Assembly: GCA_016793585.1 (NCBI GenBank)
Contig: JAEUJR010000715.1
Location: forward strand, 1-10,901
Source of the DNA: Archangium sp.
Lineage (GTDB): Bacteria; Myxococcota; Myxococcia; Myxococcales; Myxococcaceae
DNA: 10,901 nucleotides
Direction of reading: 5' to 3'
This document shows, piece by piece, positions 1 through 6,693 of the stretch (positions within the stretch are counted from its first letter, which is position 1; each line of letters opens with the position of its first letter). Both the position numbers and the translations under genes were made by a program. A model generated the notes under the pieces. That model searched no databases, was not told where the DNA came from, and worked only from the letters and a program-made list of their open reading frames with translations.

Positions 1-1483
<1,483 letters not shown>

Positions 1484-1499
1484 GCGATATGACGGGCCC

Positions 1500-2057
1500 G
1501 TGAAAGGCGCCCGAAGACAGCTGGTCATCTGGCTTGGCGTGGCGGTGGTGCTGGTCGCCATCGCGCTCCTGTTGCCGGGCGACGTCGTGTTCGTGCTCGC
1601 CGGCGCGGCGTGGGGCCTGGGCCTCGCGGGCTTCGTCGCGCGTGGCCGCTACGGCAAGGCGCGCGCGCTCCTCTCGGCGAAGCAGTATGAGGCGGCCTTC
1701 GACGAGCTGCTGGCCTTCGAGCAGCAGGTGCGGCGTGACGGCTGGCGGCGCTCCCTGGCCTTCCTCTACACCGGCTTTCACACCGGCGACCCGCTCGCGC
1801 TCGCTCGCTGCTACCAGGGGGTCGTGCGCCTCGAGCAGGGGCGGCTGGTCGAAGCCGAGGCGCTGCTGAAGGGTGTAGTCGAGCTCGACCAGGCCTACGG
1901 CCTCGCGTGGGCCAACCGCGCCATCGTCGCGGCGTCGATGGGTGACGAGCCCTCGGCGCGGGCGCATGAACGGTTGGCGCGTCAGAACGGCGTCACCGGC
2001 GCGACGCTCGCGCGCACCATCGCGGCCGCGCTGTCGAAGACCACTCCGACGAACTGA
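1500..2057 (+). CDS. Small membrane protein with TPR-like helical tail
   Basis: I do not recognise a named family. The 185-residue product starts with two hydrophobic segments (about residues 9-25 and 28-46) separated by PGD, which look like a membrane hairpin. A soluble helical region follows. Residues about 97-162 contain two consecutive TPR-like helix pairs, with ARCYQGVVRLEQGRLVEAE followed by GLAWANRAIVAASMGDEPSA. The earlier AKQYEAAFDELLAFEQQ (about 60-76) may be another TPR-like unit. The start is GTG. An ATG at 1489 is out of frame and stops after four codons, and no strong ribosome-binding site is seen, so the start is moderately secure. The gene begins 16 bases after the carboxylase and ends 7 bases before sixA, so it is probably co-transcribed with both. 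A scaffolding role at the inner membrane is inferred from TPR-like architecture only. Confidence 0.72.
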   Translation: MKGARRQLVIWLGVAVVLVAIALLLPGDVVFVLAGAAWGLGLAGFVARGRYGKARALLSAKQYEAAFDELLAFEQQVRRDGWRRSLAFLYTGFHTGDPLALARCYQGVVRLEQGRLVEAEALLKGVVELDQAYGLAWANRAIVAASMGDEPSARAHERLARQNGVTGATLARTIAAALSKTTPTN

Positions 2058-2064
2058 GGGCCTC

Positions 2065-2523
2065 ATGCAGCTGTTCCTGATTCGCCATGCCATCGCCGAA
2101 GAGGGCTCCGACGACGACGCGCGTGCGTTGACGAAGAAGGGCCGGGCGCGCTTCGACGACACCATTCGCCTGCTCGAGGCCCTCGACGTGCGCTTCGACC
2201 TCGTGCTCCACAGCCCGAAGCTGCGCGCGGTGCAGACGGCCCAGCGGCTCCATCGCCTCGTCGAAGGAGACTTCGAGGTGACGCCGCTGCTGGCCGAGCC
2301 GCCTTCCCGCGCGCTGCTCGAGGTGTGTGAAGGCGAGCGTGTGGCGTTGGTCGGTCACGAGCCGTCGTTGTCGGCGCTGCTGGGGTGGCTGGTGACGGGG
2401 CGGCCAGCGGGCGGCGCGTTCGAGCTGAAGAAGGGCGCGGTGGCCTGTCTCGAGGGTGAGCCGCGGCCGGGCAAGATGACGCTGCGCTGGTTGATTCCAC
2501 CGAAGGTCGCGCGCGCGTGCTGA
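2065..2523 (+). CDS. sixA: Phosphohistidine phosphatase SixA
   Basis: The 152-residue product is a compact histidine-phosphatase-superfamily protein of the short SixA type, without the alpha-helical insert of phosphoglycerate mutases. The catalytic LIRHA is at residues 5-9 (nucleophile His8). SPKLRAVQTA at 50-59 matches the SixA signature SPxxRAxQTA, and the second active-site His is His98 in VGHEPSL. SixA removes phosphate from phosphohistidine; in E. coli it acts on histidine-phosphorelay or nitrogen-PTS proteins. I chose the ATG at 2065 because the motif must sit at the N-terminus and GAGGG lies at 2056-2060, overlapping the stop of the TPR-like gene. Longer upstream frames overlap that gene. 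The last 7 bases overlap the CHAD gene. The physiological substrate here is unknown, and no HPt or PTS protein is in the window. Confidence 0.93.
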   Translation: MQLFLIRHAIAEEGSDDDARALTKKGRARFDDTIRLLEALDVRFDLVLHSPKLRAVQTAQRLHRLVEGDFEVTPLLAEPPSRALLEVCEGERVALVGHEPSLSALLGWLVTGRPAGGAFELKKGAVACLEGEPRPGKMTLRWLIPPKVARAC

Positions 2524-3149
2524 CGCTGGCGGGCGAGACCCGGGCGCTCGGGCGACTGGTGACGCGCTGCCGTCTGGGCGGGAGCGCCGAAGACGTTCAC
2601 GAGCTGCGCGCGACGGCGAGGCGGCTCGAGGTGTACCTGCGGCTCCTCGAGTGGCGGGTGCTGCGCGCCGATCTGCATCGCCTGACGCGGGCGCTCGGGC
2701 CGTTACGTGACTGCGACGTCGCCAGTGAGGCGAAGGCAGGGGCTGGCTTCGAGCGGTGGCTCGCCCTTCGTCGCGAGCGCGAATCGGAGCGGGTGCGCGC
2801 GCTGCTTCAGGCACCTCGCGTCGCAGCGTTGCTCACCGCGCTCGAGGCCCTTCCTTCACTTCGAGCACGGACGGCGAAGCGGGTGACGCGAACGCTGGAG
2901 GCCCGGGCCGCGCAGGCCATCGGCTCGAGCTTCGAGGCGCTGCATGAGGCGAGGCGGGCGACGCGGCGGGCGCGGCTGGCGAGGGCGTGGCTGGGAGAAG
3001 ACGTCACCTCGCTCAAGCAGCGCCAGCAGCTGATGGGCGTGGTGTGCGATCTCTCGTGTGTCTCGCGGTTGCTCCGCGAGTTCGGAGACGAACGCGGCGC
3101 CAGCGTCTGTGCCCGGGGCGTCGAGCGGCTCGTCGGCTGCTTCAGCTGA
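2517..3149 (+). CDS. CHAD-domain protein
   Basis: The 210-residue protein is essentially one CHAD domain (conserved histidine alpha-helical domain). VHELRATARRLEVYLRLL (about 27-44) carries the signature first helix with His28 and several Arg. ALGPLRDCDV (59-68) matches the LGxxRDxDV helix. The second internal repeat starts at ALHEARRATRRARLA (141-155, His143) and ends with a helix at about 165-187. CHAD domains have been shown to bind inorganic polyphosphate through such basic surfaces, and many lie near polyphosphate enzymes. The start is GTG at 2517, overlapping the sixA stop by 7 bases; GAAGG at 2502-2506 is a possible ribosome-binding site and the overlap suggests translational coupling. 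No catalytic domain (CYTH, SPX) is fused. Whether the partner is polyphosphate or something acted on by SixA is inference. Confidence 0.87.
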   Translation: MLTLAGETRALGRLVTRCRLGGSAEDVHELRATARRLEVYLRLLEWRVLRADLHRLTRALGPLRDCDVASEAKAGAGFERWLALRRERESERVRALLQAPRVAALLTALEALPSLRARTAKRVTRTLEARAAQAIGSSFEALHEARRATRRARLARAWLGEDVTSLKQRQQLMGVVCDLSCVSRLLREFGDERGASVCARGVERLVGCFS

Positions 3150-3164
3150 GCGTCACTTCAGCTG
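3143..3164. terminator. Inverted repeat across two convergent stop codons
   Basis: CAGCTGA (3143-3149) and TCAGCTG (3158-3164) form a perfect 7-base inverted repeat around an 8-base loop. It contains the whole 3-base gap between the CHAD gene and the convergent coiled-coil gene, and both stop codons (3147-3149 and, on the other strand, 3155-3153). No T run follows on either strand, so it is not a standard intrinsic terminator. A bidirectional RNA 3'-end structure is possible. Confidence 0.35.
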
Positions 3165-4325
3165 GCTGGCCTTCTTCTCGAGCTCGGCCGCCTTGCGTTT
3201 GAGCTCTTCGGCCAGCCCTTGCAGCTTGCGGCGCTGCACGTCGAGGTCGTCCATCTCGTCTTCGTCACCGGTGGCGATGCTGCGCGCGCCACCGCCGACC
3301 TGGGGCCGGGCATCGGAGCTGCTGGTGATGGACAGCGCCCGCGAATCGAGCGCGCCGTTCGCGATGCCCGAGCTCTTGGCTCCGCCGGCCTGAGGCGTCG
3401 AGTTCGTGAAGTCGGTCGCCTCGCCAGCGCGGGCGGGGGCAGGGGCTCCAAAGCCACCGAGCGAGGGGAACGTCGGCGGCGGCACCTGAGGTGCGCTGCC
3501 TGCGGTGACGGGGCCCTGCGTCGGCGGGCTTGAGTTGTCGGCAGCAAAGCTGCTCTCGGTGTTCGAGCCCACTCCAGCGGAGCGGGAAGGCGCGGTCGGT
3601 GCTTCACCAGCCACGGTGTCTTTGCGCTGCAGGCGCAGCCGGCGATCCTGGTCGTCGAACATCGACTCTTCGCCCATGAAGCGCTGCACGCGGCGATCGA
3701 GCTCGACCTCGTCACGGCGCTGGGTGATGCGCGCGTCGAGCGCCTTGAGCTCACGACGAACCTTCTCTTCGTTGTCGCGCAGCAGGTCGGCCTGCTCGAG
3801 CAGCTCTTCGGGGTCGTCGGTCGGCTTGAGCGCGTCGAGGGTGGGCAGCTTCGCGGCGGGCAGCGCGGCACGAACCGACTCACGCTCGGCGCGCAGGCGG
3901 CGCATCTGATCGATCAGCGTCTTGCGCGCAGCGCGGTCGGTCTGGCGATCGAACTCGCCACGCAGCCGGGTCAACTCGGCCGACAGCCCGTCGAGCAGCG
4001 CGAGGTTGGCGCTCTCGAGCTCGGCTTCGCGGGTCGACAGCTTCTGCGCGAGGTCGGTGAGCGAGCCCGAGAGCTCCTGCGAGCGCTTGAGCGCCTGGTC
4101 GAGCTCGGAGCCCGGCAGGAGCGCGCCCTTCGACTGCGACTTGAGCGCCTCGATGCGGCCCGAGACCGCCGACAGCTCGTTGCGTTTGCTGAGCTGCTCC
4201 CCGCGCAGCTGGCTCACCTGGGCTCGCAACCCGGCGGAGTTCGCGCGCATCGCCTCGACGCCCGTCGCCGCCCACGCCGACGCGGCGAAGAGGGTGAGGC
4301 AGAGGAGGGCGGCTCGAAGCTTCAT
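3153..4325 (-). CDS. Exported coiled-coil protein with Gly/Pro/Ser-rich linker
   Basis: I do not recognise a family. The 390-residue product has a clear Sec signal peptide: MKLR, a hydrophobic core at about 5-17, and probable cleavage after AWA at residue 19. Residues about 25-155 and 172-235 are heptad-rich and strongly charged (Leu, Glu, Arg, Lys), consistent with two long coiled coils separated by a Pro-containing break. Residues about 238-350 are low-complexity (Ala, Gly, Ser, Pro, Thr), a flexible linker. Residues about 355-390 form a third short coil ending in lysine-rich heptads. The layout suggests a periplasmic spacer or scaffold. It is monocistronic on this strand, converging on the CHAD gene with 3 bases between stops. 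A sigma-54-like promoter lies just upstream. The ATG at 4325 is chosen because it gives the intact signal peptide, though no good ribosome-binding site precedes it. Confidence 0.8.
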   Translation of the reverse strand: MKLRAALLCLTLFAASAWAATGVEAMRANSAGLRAQVSQLRGEQLSKRNELSAVSGRIEALKSQSKGALLPGSELDQALKRSQELSGSLTDLAQKLSTREAELESANLALLDGLSAELTRLRGEFDRQTDRAARKTLIDQMRRLRAERESVRAALPAAKLPTLDALKPTDDPEELLEQADLLRDNEEKVRRELKALDARITQRRDEVELDRRVQRFMGEESMFDDQDRRLRLQRKDTVAGEAPTAPSRSAGVGSNTESSFAADNSSPPTQGPVTAGSAPQVPPPTFPSLGGFGAPAPARAGEATDFTNSTPQAGGAKSSGIANGALDSRALSITSSSDARPQVGGGARSIATGDEDEMDDLDVQRRKLQGLAEELKRKAAELEKKASQLK

Positions 4326-4341
4326 GACGAGGCGGTTCTAC

Positions 4342-4357
4342 AGCAACCACGGTGCCA
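4342..4357 (-). promoter_or_regulatory. Candidate sigma-54 (-24/-12) promoter
   Basis: On the - strand the sequence reads TGGCAC, five bases, then TTGCT, matching the sigma-54 consensus TGGCAC-N5-TTGCW at every conserved position. GG at 4356-4355 would be -25/-24 and GC at 4344-4343 would be -13/-12, giving a start site near 4331. That is only about 6 bases before the ATG of the coiled-coil gene, so the message would be almost leaderless. It is intergenic and correctly oriented. Confidence 0.55.
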
Positions 4358-4361
4358 GAGA

Positions 4362-4413
4362 GTCAGTGACAAACGAGCCTGAATCCAACGAGTTGAGAAG
4401 GTGCGTCACTGTC
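4362..4413. repeat. Pair of palindromes upstream of the sigma-54-like site
   Basis: GTCAGTGAC (4362-4370) is a palindrome around a central G. GTCACTGTC (4405-4413) is its inverted near-copy, matching at 8 of 9 positions, with 34 bases between the copies. Relative to the predicted sigma-54 start near 4331, the far copy lies roughly 75-82 bases upstream, a usual distance for an enhancer-binding-protein site. The binding-site role is inference. The second copy overlaps the hairpin arm described separately, so the two readings compete. Confidence 0.3.
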
Positions 4414-4448
4414 GGAAGCTGCCGGAAAGCCAGCGATCGACAGTTTTT
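4408..4448 (+). terminator. Hairpin with T run upstream of truB
   Basis: ACTGTCG (4408-4414) pairs with CGACAGT (4438-4444). Inside it, GCTG (4418-4421) pairs with CAGC (4431-4434), and TTTTT runs 4444-4448. The shape resembles an intrinsic terminator or attenuator on the + strand. No + strand gene precedes it nearby: the last one ends at 3149, with the - strand coiled-coil gene in between. If real it would end an upstream transcript or attenuate truB. The stem is short and the T run overlaps its last base. Confidence 0.3.
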
Positions 4449-4494
4449 CGTGGTGAGAACACTGCGAGTGGAATCGATGGGCTAAGGCGACTCG

Positions 4495-5406
4495 ATGCGT
4501 GGTCGTCCACAGCCGGGGGTGATGCTGTTCTCGAAGGCGGTCGGAGCGACGAGCTTCTCGGTCGTGCGCGAGGTGCAGGCGGCGATCGCTGCGGTGCCGG
4601 GCAAGCCGTGGAAGGTGTGTCACGCGGGGGCGCTCGACCCGTTCGCGACGGGCCTGCTGCCCGTGTTGGTGGGCTCGGCGACGAAGGTGTTCGAGCGCGT
4701 GCATGAGCTGCCCAAGACGTACGAAGCGACGGTGGTGTGGGGCGCCGAGACGGACAACGGCGACGGCGGCGGCGCGGTGGTCGAGCGCGGCGATGCGAGC
4801 ACGCTCACCGCGCAGCAGCTGGACGAGGCGCTGGCGAACTTCATTGGCTGGGCGAAGCAGGTGCCTCCCGCGACCAGCAACAAGCGGGTCGACGGCGAGC
4901 GCGCGTACGTGAAGGCGCACCGCCAAGAGGCCGTCGACCTCGAGCCGGTGCAGGTCTATCTCCACGAAGCGAAGTGGCTGCGTCACGCGTTGCCACAGTC
5001 GAGCGTGCTGCAGCTCACCTGTCGAGGGGGCTACTACGTGCGCAGCCTGGCGCGCGATCTCGGCCGGCTGCTCGGCTGCCGTGCGCACCTGAGCACGTTG
5101 AACCGCACGCAGATTGGCCCGTGGCACACCCCGGAGAACGACGAGCCGCTCTCGTTGCGCGGCGCCGACGCCCTCGGGTGGATGCCGGTGTTGCCGCTGC
5201 ATGATGACGAGTGGGGCCAGCTGAAGACGGCTGACGTCACGGTGTCGGTTCGTGCGAAGCCCCGCCCGCCGAAGTGGACGGTGCCCGAGAACTTCCCACG
5301 GCCGGCCGAGCTCTTCGTCGGCGTGCACCTCGATCGTGTGGTGGCGTTGCTCGAGCGCAGAGAGGGTGGCTTCGGCGTGCACACCTCGCTGCTCCCGCCG
5401 TTCTGA
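4495..5406 (+). CDS. truB: tRNA pseudouridine(55) synthase TruB family
   Basis: TruB converts U55 to pseudouridine in the T-loop of tRNAs. The 303-residue product has the catalytic block VCHAGALDPFATGLLPVLVG (41-60) with the nucleophile Asp48. It also has KTYEATV (74-80, Tyr76), ETDNGD (85-90), the QVPPATSNKRVDGERAY substrate-loop segment (122-138), and YYVRSLARDLGRLLGC with Arg183. The family's usual KP near the N-terminus is replaced by SKAVGATS, and GHTGTLDP is HAGALDP here, so it is a divergent member. The ATG at 4495 is preceded by AAGG (4484-4487) at good spacing. Unusually, it is not next to rbfA, infB or rpsO but stands alone, ending 6 bases from the convergent DUF1552 gene. It could be the only truB or a second paralogue. 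The C-terminal 60 residues are variable, where a PUA-like domain often sits. Confidence 0.9.
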   Translation: MRGRPQPGVMLFSKAVGATSFSVVREVQAAIAAVPGKPWKVCHAGALDPFATGLLPVLVGSATKVFERVHELPKTYEATVVWGAETDNGDGGGAVVERGDASTLTAQQLDEALANFIGWAKQVPPATSNKRVDGERAYVKAHRQEAVDLEPVQVYLHEAKWLRHALPQSSVLQLTCRGGYYVRSLARDLGRLLGCRAHLSTLNRTQIGPWHTPENDEPLSLRGADALGWMPVLPLHDDEWGQLKTADVTVSVRAKPRPPKWTVPENFPRPAELFVGVHLDRVVALLERREGGFGVHTSLLPPF

Positions 5407-5407
5407 G

Positions 5408-5417
5408 GCTGATCAGC
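5408..5417. repeat. Perfect 10-base palindrome at a convergent junction
   Basis: GCTGATCAGC is a perfect palindrome filling the gap between the truB stop (5404-5406) and the DUF1552 stop, and it includes the latter (5415-5413). With no loop it cannot make a normal RNA hairpin, so it is more likely a protein site or chance. Confidence 0.25.
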
Positions 5418-6693
5418 GCAGCACGCCGGCCATCGGGCCCTGACAGAACGCGGGGTCTCCGAAGGTCGTCAGCGGAGCCCCCGCGGCCTGGGCGCAGGCG
5501 AGCAGCAGCTCGGCGTGCGAGCCACCGTTGGTCTCGAGCAGGCCCGAGCGGAGCGTTCCTCCGCCACCGCCCGCGACGACGAACGGCACCGCGCGGTGCG
5601 AGTGCGTATTGCCCTGGCCAAGCTCGTTGCCCCAGATGATCACGCTTTGGTCGAGCAGCGACGCGCCACCGCCTGCGGGCGTCGATTCGAGCTTCGCCAA
5701 CAGCCGCGCGAACTGTTCGGCGTACCAGCGATGAATCGTCGCCACGTCGGCGCGAGCGGAGGCGTCGTCGTCGGTGTGGTGTGAGAGCTCGTGGTGCTCG
5801 GTGGTGACGCCGCTCCACCGGTGCACGACGGGGCTCGCCGAGCGCGACCACTGCAGACTCGCCACCCGTGTGAGATCGCACGCGAGCGCGAGCGCCAGCA
5901 GGTCGGTCTGCAGGGCGCCGAGCTGTGGAAACGCGTCGGGCCCGGTCGGTGTGACGGGCTCGGACGGGCGAACGCACGTCGCCGAAGGGGCGATCACCGC
6001 ATCGATGCGTCGCTCCACTTCACGAATCGTGTCGGCGTGGGCTTCGAGCACCGCGCGATCGGCCACGCTCACCCTGGGCCGCAGGGCGTCGAACTCGCCG
6101 AGCACCGCGTCGAGCACGCTCTTGCGATTGGCCCGGCGTCGCGCTGCCTCGAGCGGGTCAGCCGCTCCGAACAGCCGCTCGAACACCGCGCGAGGGTCAC
6201 TCTCGGGCGCGAGGGGAAAACCCGCCGGCGAATACGACATGCGCGAGAGCACCGTCGACTCCGTCACCATCACGCCCAGCTCGAGTGAGCGGAGCGCCGT
6301 CTCGGTGCCGATGCTGGCCGCGACCACCTGGTCGATCGACGGCCCCGACGCCCAGCCCACGTTGCCGAAGAGCGAGCTCGATTGCAGGGCGCGCGCAGTC
6401 CACAAGTGGCCCATGCCGCGCTGGTGCCCGTCGCCCGGCCCGGTCGCCGCGGTCTTCAAGTCGACCTGCAGCGGCACGAGCACCTTCGACTGGAACGGCG
6501 CGAGCGGCGTCAGAATCGCAGACAGCGCCCAGCCCATCGGGGTGCGGGTCGGTGCCCACGCGTCGAGCACGGTGCCGTTCGGCGAGAACACCGTGACGAA
6601 GCGCCGGGGAGAAGCGCCCTGAGCGAACGCCTCGAGCCACGGCAGGGCGAGCGAGACTCCGGCCGCGCGGAGCACGAGCCTTCGGGAGATCAT
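5413..6693 (-). CDS. DUF1552 family exported protein with twin-arginine signal
   Basis: The 426-residue product opens with SRRLVLRAAG and a hydrophobic stretch ending LPWLEAFA, the Tat-type signal usual for DUF1552 proteins. Family landmarks follow: FSPNGTVLDAW (about 36-46), GMGHLW (93-98), GPSIDQ (117-122), a His cluster HHELSHH (300-306), and WGNELGQGNTHSH (354-366) leading to a GGGGG loop. This last block resembles the one in DUF1501 proteins related to the alkaline-phosphatase/sulfatase fold, so a metal-dependent hydrolase is possible but unproven. The open frame extends 66 codons upstream, but that part overlaps the DUF1592-type gene. The ATG at 6693 overlaps that gene's stop as ATGA and starts directly with the signal peptide, so it is the real start. 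The two genes are translationally coupled and presumably act together outside the cytoplasm. Biochemical function is unknown. Confidence 0.9.
   Translation of the reverse strand: MISRRLVLRAAGVSLALPWLEAFAQGASPRRFVTVFSPNGTVLDAWAPTRTPMGWALSAILTPLAPFQSKVLVPLQVDLKTAATGPGDGHQRGMGHLWTARALQSSSLFGNVGWASGPSIDQVVAASIGTETALRSLELGVMVTESTVLSRMSYSPAGFPLAPESDPRAVFERLFGAADPLEAARRRANRKSVLDAVLGEFDALRPRVSVADRAVLEAHADTIREVERRIDAVIAPSATCVRPSEPVTPTGPDAFPQLGALQTDLLALALACDLTRVASLQWSRSASPVVHRWSGVTTEHHELSHHTDDDASARADVATIHRWYAEQFARLLAKLESTPAGGGASLLDQSVIIWGNELGQGNTHSHRAVPFVVAGGGGGTLRSGLLETNGGSHAELLLACAQAAGAPLTTFGDPAFCQGPMAGVLR

Noticed and set aside
4363..5382. A 339-codon open frame on the - strand opposite truB
   Set aside because: It is low-complexity Arg/His/Ala-rich translation with no recognisable motif, lying fully antisense to a gene with complete TruB motifs. 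Long antisense frames are expected at this GC content.
5774..6622. A 282-codon + strand frame opposite DUF1552
   Set aside because: It has Ser/Arg-rich composition and no motif, and it is antisense to well-conserved DUF1552 sequence.
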